Virus record (IMG/VR): IMGVR_UViG_3300010354_000061
Location: 1-64,000 of that record
DNA: 64,000 nt
Reading direction: 5' to 3' (one strand)
DNA from: a virus
Shown here one piece after another: positions 9,301-16,061 of the stretch. Position numbers and translations under genes: made by a program. The notes under the pieces are model-generated. The model was not told where the DNA came from. It searched no databases and saw only the letters and a list, made by a program, of their open reading frames with translations. The first letter of the stretch is position 1; the number at the start of each line of letters is the position of its first letter.

Positions 9301-10416
9301 ACTTATCCCAGACCAACCTGAATAGCCACTTATACCCTGATCACCTTTGTCACCAGTAACAGCAAACGTGACAGTTATTTGTGTCCCGTTAGCAAAAGGA
9401 GATTGAGAGCCAGAAAGCCAAGAAACTGGAACATGAAAATGGTTATTAGAATCTTCTGTATGTGTACCAACAATCGCAAAGAATGTATAGTTGAGTGTGT
9501 TTGCTTCTTCTGATAGTTTGACGTGACCTTTTATTGAGGAAGAAGAGTCGTCAATTGTTTGAAGGAACGAATAGATTAAGGTGTTGTTGCGATCCTCATA
9601 GTCAATGTACATAACATTGGCTGTTGCGAGGTTTGCGCTATTGAAATTTATTTCACCATTTGCAGATGGATTTGGATCAGATGTACTAACAATAAAATTA
9701 TATTCAAACGAAGCACCAGCAAATTGTCCGTCACGACCACTAAAGCCTGATGTTCCAGACCAACCACTGAATCCGCTAATGCCACTGAAGCCAGAATAGC
9801 CACTAATGCCAGACCAACCTGAAAAACCACTTATGCCAGACCAACCTGAGTAACCCGACTCACCCGACCAACCTGAATATCCACTAACACCACTGAATCC
9901 AGAATAACCTGATTCTCCACTAAATCCAGAATAACCCGATTCTCCGCTAAATCCTGAGTAACCAGAAATACCACTAAATCCAGAATATCCTGAGATGCCG
10001 CTAAATCCCGAGTAACCAGAAATACCACTGCCTGAATAACCACTTATTCCAGAACCAGAAAAGCCTGAAAACCCCGATCTACCACTGAATCCTGAATAGC
10101 CTGATATTCCGCTAAATCCTGAGTAACCAGAAATACCACTAAATCCAGAATATCCTGAGATGCCGCTAAATCCTGAGTAACCAGAAATACCACTACCCGA
10201 ATAACCACTTATTCCAGAACCAGAGAATCCGCTGTAGCCTGATATTCCAGAATAACCACTTGCACCATTAACACCTATAATACCATCTTGACCAGAATAG
10301 CCAGAATAACCAGAAATACCAGACGGACCAGGAACAGCAACGCTAATGTTGGTTGGAACAGCAGAAACAGGCTGTAGAACACCGCCTAGTGGGGTTACTT
10401 TGATGTTAACTGTCAT
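3310..10416 (-). CDS. Giant collagen-like tail fibre protein (G-X-S repeats)
   Basis: A 2368-residue protein. After a 30-residue head it consists of long runs of G-X-S triplets in which X is mainly Tyr, Phe, Trp, Ile or Glu (GYSGFSGISG, GWSGESG). The runs are broken by globular inserts. Three copies of a roughly 130-residue domain starting DGQFAGASFEYNF lie near residues 229-354, 775-908 and 1455-1588. Three copies of a roughly 100-residue domain (APSWTRLTANTNL type) lie near 1095, 1898 and 2038. A unique insert (VIGGSNNQVIYKDSSG) lies near 1680-1785. The C-terminal domain (about 2195-2368) starts KQTIWIPAGAMTARTT. Canonical collagen uses G-P-P, so the aromatic triplets are odd. A trimeric, flexible long tail fibre or whisker is inferred. 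Confidence 0.85.
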   Translation of the reverse strand: MTVNIKVTPLGGVLQPVSAVPTNISVAVPGPSGISGYSGYSGQDGIIGVNGASGYSGISGYSGFSGSGISGYSGSGISGYSGFSGISGYSGFSGISGYSGFSGISGYSGFSGRSGFSGFSGSGISGYSGSGISGYSGFSGISGYSGFSGISGYSGFSGESGYSGFSGESGYSGFSGVSGYSGWSGESGYSGWSGISGFSGWSGISGYSGFSGISGFSGWSGTSGFSGRDGQFAGASFEYNFIVSTSDPNPSANGEINFNSANLATANVMYIDYEDRNNTLIYSFLQTIDDSSSSIKGHVKLSEEANTLNYTFFAIVGTHTEDSNNHFHVPVSWLSGSQSPFANGTQITVTFAVTGDKGDQGISGYSGWSGISGFSGWSGISGFSGWSGESGYSGSGISGYSGSGISGYSGFSGTSGISGYSGWSGISGFSGWSGISGFSGWSGESGYSGFSGISGYSGFSGESGYSGSGISGYSGFSGESGYSGFSGISGYSGFSGISGFSGWSGESGYSGWSGESGYSGFSGASGYSGSGISGYSGFSGESGYSGFSGISGYSGFSGESGYSGWSGESGYSGFSGISGYSGSGISGYSGWSGESGYSGWSGESGYSGFSGISGYSGFSGISGYSGWSGESGYSGFSGESGYSGFSGISGYSGFSGISGYSGWSGESGYSGFSGESGYSGFSGISGYSGWSGESGYSGFSGISGYSGFSGISGYSGFSGISGYSGFSGESGYSGWSGESGYSGFSGISGYSGFSGFSGISGYSGFSGWSGTSGFSGRDGQFAGASFEYNFLTSTADPNPSADGDINFNSANLASANIMYVDYQDRNNTSIYSFLQTIDDSTSSIKGHVKLTEEANTLNFAFFAIVGTHTEDANNHFNVPVSWLSGTQSPFANATQITVTFAVTGDKGDQGTSGYSGWSGVSGFSGWSGESGYSGFSGISGYSGFSGVSGYSGFSGISGYSGWSGESGYSGFSGESGYSGFSGISGYSGFSGISGYSGWSGESGYSGFSGISGYSGFSGISGYSGFSGESGYSGFSGISGYSGWSGESGYSGFSGTSGYSGSGISGYSGFSGESGYSGFSGESGYSGFSGISGYSGIAPSWTRLTANTNLVNRGQYILDSSGGSFNVTLPGTPSLGDTVVLQDGGNTSINWFVNNVTVLRNGSTIEGQSNDLILDVADVLVHITYDNTTWQVVSTVGVSGISGYSGFSGISGYSGSGISGYSGSGISGYSGFSGESGYSGFSGISGFSGWSGISGYSGWSGESGYSGWSGVSGFSGWSGESGYSGFSGESGYSGFSGISGYSGWSGDSGYSGFSGISGYSGFSGDSGYSGFSGISGYSGFSGESGYSGSGISGYSGFSGISGYSGWSGESGYSGFSGISGYSGFSGWSGESGYSGFSGVSGYSGFSGISGYSGWSGESGYSGWSGISGFSGWSGISGYSGFSGISGFSGWSGTSGFSGRDGQFAGASFEYNFLTSTADPNPSADGDISFNSANLATANIMYVDYQDRNNTSIYSFLQTIDDSTSSIKGHVKLTEEANTLNFTFFAIVGSHTEDANNHFNVPVSWLSGGTTPFTNATQITVTFAVTGDKGDQGTSGYSGWSGVSGFSGWSGESGYSGFSGISGFSGWSGISGYSGFSGISGFSGWSGISGYSGFSGISGYSGFSGISGFSGWSGISGFSGYSAVIGGSNNQVIYKDSSGVVTGSAGLVYDGTSLKVNGNLESLYQNGDEGGEIYLNKPVTNTSITNGVTIDVYQNKLRFFENGGSNRGYYIDITAGGNTVGTDLVTAGASGYSGFSGVSGFSGWSGISGYSGFSGVSGFSGWSGISGFSGWSGESGFSGWSGVSGYSGFSGISGYSGQDGVIGSNGASGFSGFSGESGYSGFSGAGVSGYSGFSGTSGYSGIAPSWTKLTANTNLINRGQYILDSSGGSFNVTLPATPSTGDTVLLQDGGNTSFNWSNNNVTVLRNGSTIEGQSNDLLLDVADVLVHITYDSSTWQVVSTVGVSGMSGAPGAPGTSGYSGFSGSGISGYSGFSGTSGYSGVLLTWQKITSNTNVVSGGQYLADTTGGVFTVTLPATPSTGAIVVVGDGGDWSVNNLTVARNGSTIEGVADDLICDAKSNIIYLIYDGTTWQLISTLGPRGVSGLSGSSGFSGISGYSGFSGISGYSGFSGYSGSGISGYSGFSGTGTSGYSGFSGASTAGKQTIWIPAGAMTARTTNGAASGTVETTTNKNMIKTLDFDATTQEFAQFDIRMPKSWDEGTVTFTPSWSHASTSTNFGVVWALDAVAVSNDDGLDVAFGTEQTSADTGGTTNDLYVGPESSAITIGGTPQAEDYVMFRVKRAPANASDTMAIDARLHGVTLYFTTDASTDA
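3830..10320 (-). repeat. Protein-coding 9- and 18-bp repeat tracts (G-X-S triplets)
   Basis: The DNA is dominated by imperfect direct repeats encoding GXS triplets. On the plus strand they look like CCACTAAATCCTGAGTAACC with many synonymous changes. Codons for Gly, Ser, Tyr and Phe vary between neighbouring units, so the DNA repeats are much more diverged than the protein repeats. The tracts are interrupted by the non-repeat domains described for the fibre gene. Confidence 0.85.
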
Positions 10417-10748
10417 CTCGTCACTTCCGGATTAATTGTGGCGATTCCCTCAACAACTCTCGATACCGAACCAGTGGCTGAGTCTGTTAGCTCAATGTCA
10501 TAAACGTAACGGCCAGCGGTCATTGCTTTCGTGGTGTTTGCAGTCAGGGAAGCTGTTAAAATGCCTGTACTTGTGTTTACAGTACATACAAAGCTGGTGG
10601 AATTCGATGAGGAATAGTGCTTTCTTATTTGTCCGGCAGCCGAATATGTAGTGAGATCAAGGATTTCTCCAGTATCATCGTTTGTCAAACTAAATGTAGT
10701 GGCAAACGTAGTGCCTTGATCTATAGAAAGATTTACCTTGACTGCCAT
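10413..10748 (-). CDS. Small virion protein upstream of giant fibre
   Basis: A 111-residue protein starting MAVKVNLSIDQGTTF. It shows an Ig-like or beta-sandwich pattern with LTNDDTGEILDLTTY and AGRYVYDIELTDS. The IDQGTTF...GRYVYDIELTD layout resembles the N-terminal domain of baseplate-attached upper-fibre proteins, a loose resemblance only. Its stop overlaps the giant-fibre start by 4 bases (ATGA), so it is translationally coupled and may anchor that fibre. A TATAAATA late-promoter match lies just upstream at 10775-10782. Confidence 0.7.
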   Translation of the reverse strand: MAVKVNLSIDQGTTFATTFSLTNDDTGEILDLTTYSAAGQIRKHYSSSNSTSFVCTVNTSTGILTASLTANTTKAMTAGRYVYDIELTDSATGSVSRVVEGIATINPEVTR

Positions 10749-10774
10749 GCGAAGCCCCCTGAACGTTATTCAGG

Positions 10775-10782
10775 TATTTATA
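10775..10782 (-). promoter_or_regulatory. T4-type late promoter (TATAAATA)
   Basis: An exact TATAAATA on the minus strand, about 27 bases upstream of the 10748 start, is the T4 late-promoter consensus recognised by gp55-RNA polymerase with gp33 and the clamp. It could drive the 10748 gene, the giant fibre and the tip genes. Confidence 0.6.
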
Positions 10783-10795
10783 TGATTGAAATCTA

Positions 10796-12271
10796 TTATT
10801 TTTCCAGCTTGCGCTCGAGAGTTTCAACTTTGTCACTAAGCTCTTTTATTGCTTCAATCAATAATGGAACTAGTCGTCCATAATCAAGGGTCATGTATTG
10901 TGGATCAATTGGTGCTGGCTGGACAATTTCTGGCAGCACGTTCTCCACGTCTTGAGCTGAAACACCAACCTCTGTTTTCGTGGTGTTATAACCAAGCTTC
11001 CCAGCTGTCTCGTTTCCTGTATAGTAAAAACCACTCAGCTGCTTCAATTTGGCAAGCGGGTCAACAATTGGTCCGACAAATTTTTTCAATCTCATATCGG
11101 AGTAATAAGCTGTAATATTACCTGTTGCTCTAATTTCACCAGATGTACCTGAAGCATCTGTAGCAACACCCAACGAATTAACTCTATAATTGTTTGTTGT
11201 AGTTAAAGCACCAGCTGTGCTTGCAAATGTTGCATTATCAACATAGGTTGCACCGATTGCGCTAACAATTTGAGCACCTGTTGCAGCAGTAAATGCTCCA
11301 GTACCATTACCACGAACAATGCCTGTTATTGATGTAGTTCCTGTACCACCACGAGCAACCTCGACGGTGGTAAACCCAGATCCCAAACTTCCGCTTGTCA
11401 GCGTTCCAACAGTAACAACGCTCGATGTTCCAGTGTAAGCGTTCAGCGCCGAAGTAATAGACGATGTCGTTGCATAGTCCGCAGCCAATGTACCACCAAG
11501 TCGTAAAGCGTTGTTTGCTGTGCCTGAAAAACTTGTGGAATTAACCACGGCTGATCCAATTGTAAGATTGGAAGCCGAGATTATAACATTAGAGGAAGAA
11601 TTGGAAATACGCAGAATTGTCGAATTGGCAAACGTATTTACGGTCGTATTACCAATATTAACATTGCCTCTGTAAACAAGAACATTGTTTGCATGCAGTG
11701 TGTTCCATATTGACGTAGTATTTCCAATGGAATAGGTGTTGTCATTTGGTACTAAATCACCCACAGCAATTTGATCCCCAATAAAAGTAGGAGGACCAGC
11801 AGTGAATGTTACGTTGCCATTGAACGTAACATTACTTGTAAATGTTCCAATGCCAGTAAATGTCATGTTACTTGAAACGTTTAACATGGCTCCACCCACA
11901 GCAACATTACCAGCAAGGTTAGCCGCCCCTGTTACAGTAAGACCCGATGCTGCAAGCGTTCCATCAATTGTTGTATTACTAGCAATGTTTAGTGTAGAAC
12001 CCCCTACAACAACATTACCAGAGAGATTAGCTGTTCCTCCTCCCAATACTAATGAGGAAGCAATCAACGTTCCAGTTATGGTTGTATTGCTGGAAACATT
12101 TAATGTGGCTCCACTAACAACAACATTACCAGCAAGGTTAGCTGTTCCTAGTACACTAACGTTTGCTGATGCAATGAGAACACCATCAACCGTTGTGTTG
12201 TTTATTGTAGAGTTAGATGCGTTGTTTGGTACTAGAATTCCACCTTCCGCTACGAATCTTGAGCCAGCCAT
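10796..12271 (-). CDS. Tail fibre with C-terminal S74 chaperone domain
   Basis: A 491-residue protein. The N-terminal 250 residues are repeats such as TANLAGNVVVSGATLNVSSN and TIDGTLAAS, a beta-helical fibre pattern. The C-terminus, from AYYSDMRLKKFVGPI to a terminal coiled coil (IEAIKELSDKVETLERKLEK), is the intramolecular chaperone auto-processing (peptidase S74) domain. YSDMRLKK contains the Ser-Asp cleavage site, and LGYNTTKTEVGVSAQDVENVLPEIV matches the family core pattern. Such domains trimerise the fibre and then cut themselves off. Starts MAGSRFVAEGGILVPNN. Confidence 0.88.
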   Translation of the reverse strand: MAGSRFVAEGGILVPNNASNSTINNTTVDGVLIASANVSVLGTANLAGNVVVSGATLNVSSNTTITGTLIASSLVLGGGTANLSGNVVVGGSTLNIASNTTIDGTLAASGLTVTGAANLAGNVAVGGAMLNVSSNMTFTGIGTFTSNVTFNGNVTFTAGPPTFIGDQIAVGDLVPNDNTYSIGNTTSIWNTLHANNVLVYRGNVNIGNTTVNTFANSTILRISNSSSNVIISASNLTIGSAVVNSTSFSGTANNALRLGGTLAADYATTSSITSALNAYTGTSSVVTVGTLTSGSLGSGFTTVEVARGGTGTTSITGIVRGNGTGAFTAATGAQIVSAIGATYVDNATFASTAGALTTTNNYRVNSLGVATDASGTSGEIRATGNITAYYSDMRLKKFVGPIVDPLAKLKQLSGFYYTGNETAGKLGYNTTKTEVGVSAQDVENVLPEIVQPAPIDPQYMTLDYGRLVPLLIEAIKELSDKVETLERKLEK

Positions 12272-12280
12272 TTGCTATCC

Positions 12281-13030
12281 CTAATATGTGAACAACGTTG
12301 CTAAAATTTTAAGACTGGAGCTTGTTGCAGACTGCGTAAAGCTCACAGTAATAGTATTTCCCGATTGTGTTGCAGACAGCTCACCAATGTTTGCTGTAGC
12401 TGGAGACACAATTGTACCATAAACAGTCAGAAACACGTTAGCTCCAGAGTTTGTTCCAGAGCTTGCAGCATTCGATGCTAGCACAACTTCTGATATTTCT
12501 GTGTTAGAGCCATTTTTTGCTTGAATCGTTAATTTAGCTGTCGGTGTTGCCACAGCATTGATTGTGAATATATCTTGTGCAACAGTAGTGTTGGATCCTA
12601 AATCTGTGTTGCTAATAACAAGAAGTTGTGACACATCCGACATAAACAAGTTGGCAACTGTTACGGCGCCGCTAACAACAGTGTTTGTCGTAATTGTTAG
12701 ATTAGCAACACCATATGTTGCATTCATTCCTCCAAGCCCAGTCATAACACCGAACGTGTTAGCCGTGATTGTATTATTGGAATGCATTGCAGAAATTACA
12801 AACAAGTTAGCAGAAGATGCTACTGTACCTCCACGCAATGTGTTTGCGGAGAAATTTGTTACACTTAACGCACCATTAACAAAACCATTACCTGTAACAC
12901 CAGCACCCCCTGATGTAGTGTCAACAGTAACGGCATTTTCTGTCATGGCGAACAGCACTTCATTGGTTTGGTTCAACCATTGATCAAAAGTGTCTGTCGT
13001 TGCTTCAACGTTTGCGATTGCTTTAGCCAT
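12281..13030 (-). CDS. Fibre-associated structural protein
   Basis: A 249-residue protein starting MAKAIANVEATTDTFDQW. The N-terminal 30 residues are probably helical and may attach to the baseplate. The rest is Asn/Thr/Ala-rich beta sequence with ITANTFGVMTGLGG and TVSGAVTVANLFMSDVS motifs like those of the neighbouring 491-residue fibre. Its start overlaps the end of the small coiled-coil gene upstream by 8 bases. Likely a fibre or fibre-connector subunit; the family is not named. Confidence 0.7.
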   Translation of the reverse strand: MAKAIANVEATTDTFDQWLNQTNEVLFAMTENAVTVDTTSGGAGVTGNGFVNGALSVTNFSANTLRGGTVASSANLFVISAMHSNNTITANTFGVMTGLGGMNATYGVANLTITTNTVVSGAVTVANLFMSDVSQLLVISNTDLGSNTTVAQDIFTINAVATPTAKLTIQAKNGSNTEISEVVLASNAASSGTNSGANVFLTVYGTIVSPATANIGELSATQSGNTITVSFTQSATSSSLKILATLFTY

Positions 13031-13229
13031 TTTGTTCCAACTTTACTATTTTTTCGTTAAGTGAATGTATTAAAGCTTCCATTGCATCAATTTTTTTCTG
13101 CATTGCCTTGAACTGCTTGTCTATAAGACGGGCCTGCTTATATTGCTTAAAAGCCTCAACATCAGTATTTATAAGAACGTTTGTAATGGGATCCCGAATA
13201 AAAGTTTTATCTTGAGAGCCTGTAATCAT
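13023..13229 (-). CDS. Small coiled-coil protein
   Basis: A 68-residue protein starting MITGSQDKTFIRDP. Its second half (KQFKAMQKKIDAMEALIH, then SLNEKIVKLE) has clear heptads and should form a coiled coil. It overlaps the upstream gene by 4 bases (ATGA) and the downstream gene by 8, so it is within a translationally coupled structural operon. Possibly a fibre attachment or oligomerisation factor; no family recognised. Confidence 0.65.
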   Translation of the reverse strand: MITGSQDKTFIRDPITNVLINTDVEAFKQYKQARLIDKQFKAMQKKIDAMEALIHSLNEKIVKLEQNG

Positions 13230-16030
13230 ACCGATGTAGCAATTGCTCTTATATCGTTAATATATGGAACAACGCCCAACCTGTCTCTTGTCATAACAAC
13301 TTTGATAGCAAATTGTTGATAACCATCGTACCCAGCTTTATTACTGTCATAATATCTAACAATACTGTCATTACCGTAGTACTTAAATGCTTCAGTTGGA
13401 TACGATAGCTTCTCTACCGTTAGCCCTGTAGTAGTTGTAGTAAACACGCCTTGATCTGACAACACACTCTTTAACGATAATCTCGTGTTGTTTGCAACAC
13501 TATCAACAATACCTATATCATAAACTTGAGCATTTGATGGATCAATAATTGCAATAACATCATTAGCAGCAAGATTTCGTGATCTGTCTGTTAAAGTATG
13601 GCCTACTTCACTAGATCCTGCTGTCAAATCAATGTTTGCTCCACTAGCAGTGTTAGCAAGAGCTAGCGCTGTACTGTTTGCATAAACAACGTAGTAGCTT
13701 TCAGTGTTCGTCAGTCCTGTAATTGCAGTATTACCTGCACTGACTGTATATGTAACAATGTCACCATTAACAAACGGGTTACTTGCAATAGCAATATAAT
13801 CCCCAGTGTTGCTTACGGCTGTTAATGCATTAAATGTTGTTGGCGACCACGTTGTACCAATACCATCAAGGTTAGCTGTGGCGTTTGTGTATGATGCTGC
13901 CCCAGCAACAACAACTGTTTGGGGCTTCTTGCGGAACGTGTATCTATATTCTTTATAGTCAGCCAAGTCACTCGAAGAGCTATAAACATCAGCATTTGTA
14001 TCAATTATTAGTTCTGACCAGTCAATGTCATCCATTTTTCTGGTGTCTTCTCTTCCCCTAATTTTAACGTATACTTTAACATCTGTACCAGAAGGTCTAT
14101 AAGCTGTTACATATAGAAAGATATCTTCAGCATCGAGTTCTGGGTTGAGAGAAGAAGCTTTTGAAATATATTTTGCAGAAGCAGCACCAGCATTGTTAGC
14201 CCAATTTTCGTTAGTTGTATTGCTATTAATAAATGCTGAAGATACAAATAAACTTGAAGGATGGAAGGTAACCTTTGGAGACGAAAGATTAGATTCGGAG
14301 TTTAGATTAATCTTCAAGGCAAGCGATTCCATCGATGGACTGAGGGATTTGCTTTTCAACACAGCATCGTATGTTACAACTTGTGTATCATTAAGATTGA
14401 ATTTTTTGATTGTTGTATTGTTGCCAGTAGAAGAATAATTTGTTATTACAAAACTATCAATAGTTGTACCGAGCGGTGCAAAATTTTTGACTTTTGAACT
14501 AACTCTATCAATTGCTATTTGATCAATGCTAGTAACGTTAGCATAAGCAGTAGAAAAAGAAGTCGTGTTAGTGTAACTAGTACTTAGCAATGTGCCTAGA
14601 TATGTAGAATTAGACTCGCGAAACTTTATTGTAGTATTTGCAGTGCTGCCCTCAATACGCATTTTATTCGTTATACTGTTTATACCATCTATGCGTCCAA
14701 CGGGAGCCACTTGATAGGCATAAGCAATGTTAGCAGAACCAGCCGTAAACAAAGCACCGTTTGAAGCAGTAACAAACTCTCTTGGAATTGGATCTTTTAA
14801 CTGTATCAACGTATTATTGCCAGAATAAACAGTTGTTACAAACGTTTTAACATTATTAGCAACCCAAAACGCTGTGTTGGTTACAGCTGACGAAGATACT
14901 GGAGCGTCAATGGTAAATTCACTACTATTAGCTACAGCAACAACTTGACGAATACATCCAAAATGTTGACCGTTGGGACCGACTGAGAATAGCGTGTTGC
15001 TATAATCTGTGTTGCTTACGTTGGGTATAACAACAAAATCTCCCACTTGCAGAGCAGCAGTATTAGTACTTGTAATTGTTGTGCTATCTCCAGGTATTGA
15101 CGGAATATTTGTATAACCACTACTCCCTGGTGAAGCCTTAACCATATCAGGCTCAATGCGCAAAATAATAATACCACTACCACTATTAAAGTTTGTAAAG
15201 TTGGCTGATCCAGCAGTGTTGCTAATTTGAAAAGAGCCCACATCAATTGTACTGTCAACAAGTGGTCTATTTAAACTAATTATAGGACCAGTCAACAACG
15301 CACCACTATTAGCCGAAAAATAGCCAGCACCGTATGAATTTGTTAGCTGGCCCACCATTGTATCACGAACAAACGCAAATTTTTTATTTGCAAACGTGTT
15401 GTAAGAAATAAACTCATAGTCGTTAGGTACCAGCGTAATATCCCCAAACGTCTGATCAAATTTTAAAACTTGCACGTCGTATACAAGGTCCTCAGTTTGT
15501 ATTGGCGTCCATGTTGTTTGGTTTGTTGATAAAAACAAAACTCCCGGTGTCACATTATCTTGTGTCGAATATTGTATATTAGTTGCAAATACTGTTTCCC
15601 CCACTCTACCAATCCAAGCAAGGTAGTCGGTGGTGTTACCATCTGCGTAAGCAACGATTGCATATTCTGCATCATTTTGCAAAAATGCCGGTTCCAGGAA
15701 AACAAACGTCGTATAATCTGCAGCAGTTAAACCTGTAGCACTTGTACTAAGAGTGTTGATGTTATCAGCAATTTGATAAGTTCTCGCTAATACATTGTCC
15801 GGACCCATAGGGTAGCCATTAAACGTCCTTCTTATCTCGACTGTTACACCCGAATAAGGCAATAAAGAAGTAGCAATTGCAGGGTCCGATTTTGTTGCAA
15901 AAAGTAACTTGACAGCATAAACCCATTTACCACCGGCTTTTGTATCGACTGTTGTACGAAACGTTTGGGCCAGTGGACTAACGCTGTAAGATCGAATTGC
16001 TGGATCAGACGTAAGAGTTGTTGTACTCAT
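13226..16030 (-). CDS. Large virion structural protein, baseplate/fibre
   Basis: A 934-residue protein starting MSTTTLTSDPAIRSYSVS, with early segments GVTVEIRRTFNGYPMGPD and TSATGLTAADYTTFVFLEP suggesting a jelly-roll domain like those in exposed virion proteins. Near residues 732-822 it carries a beta domain (NPFVNGDIVTYTVSAGNT, then YYVVYANSTALALA) that recurs almost unchanged in the gp8 and gp7 relatives at 20837-26841. The C-terminus has AFKYYGNDSIVRYYDSNK and VVMTRDRLGVVPYI. It lies between the DUF4815-like protein and the small fibre genes. It is probably a baseplate-peripheral or fibre network component; exact family unknown. Confidence 0.75.
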   Translation of the reverse strand: MSTTTLTSDPAIRSYSVSPLAQTFRTTVDTKAGGKWVYAVKLLFATKSDPAIATSLLPYSGVTVEIRRTFNGYPMGPDNVLARTYQIADNINTLSTSATGLTAADYTTFVFLEPAFLQNDAEYAIVAYADGNTTDYLAWIGRVGETVFATNIQYSTQDNVTPGVLFLSTNQTTWTPIQTEDLVYDVQVLKFDQTFGDITLVPNDYEFISYNTFANKKFAFVRDTMVGQLTNSYGAGYFSANSGALLTGPIISLNRPLVDSTIDVGSFQISNTAGSANFTNFNSGSGIIILRIEPDMVKASPGSSGYTNIPSIPGDSTTITSTNTAALQVGDFVVIPNVSNTDYSNTLFSVGPNGQHFGCIRQVVAVANSSEFTIDAPVSSSAVTNTAFWVANNVKTFVTTVYSGNNTLIQLKDPIPREFVTASNGALFTAGSANIAYAYQVAPVGRIDGINSITNKMRIEGSTANTTIKFRESNSTYLGTLLSTSYTNTTSFSTAYANVTSIDQIAIDRVSSKVKNFAPLGTTIDSFVITNYSSTGNNTTIKKFNLNDTQVVTYDAVLKSKSLSPSMESLALKINLNSESNLSSPKVTFHPSSLFVSSAFINSNTTNENWANNAGAASAKYISKASSLNPELDAEDIFLYVTAYRPSGTDVKVYVKIRGREDTRKMDDIDWSELIIDTNADVYSSSSDLADYKEYRYTFRKKPQTVVVAGAASYTNATANLDGIGTTWSPTTFNALTAVSNTGDYIAIASNPFVNGDIVTYTVSAGNTAITGLTNTESYYVVYANSTALALANTASGANIDLTAGSSEVGHTLTDRSRNLAANDVIAIIDPSNAQVYDIGIVDSVANNTRLSLKSVLSDQGVFTTTTTGLTVEKLSYPTEAFKYYGNDSIVRYYDSNKAGYDGYQQFAIKVVMTRDRLGVVPYINDIRAIATSV

Positions 16031-16061
16031 TATTTTACCTTGTATATTTTATTCTAATAAA

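Noticed and set aside
3830-10320. Dense short direct repeats resembling a CRISPR or satellite array
   Set aside because: Repeat units are multiples of 9 bases and encode in-frame G-X-S triplets of one fibre protein; no fixed repeat-spacer structure.
13166-13173. TATAAATA within the small coiled-coil gene
   Set aside because: It is inside a coding sequence over 130 bases from the next start; likely chance in AT-rich DNA.
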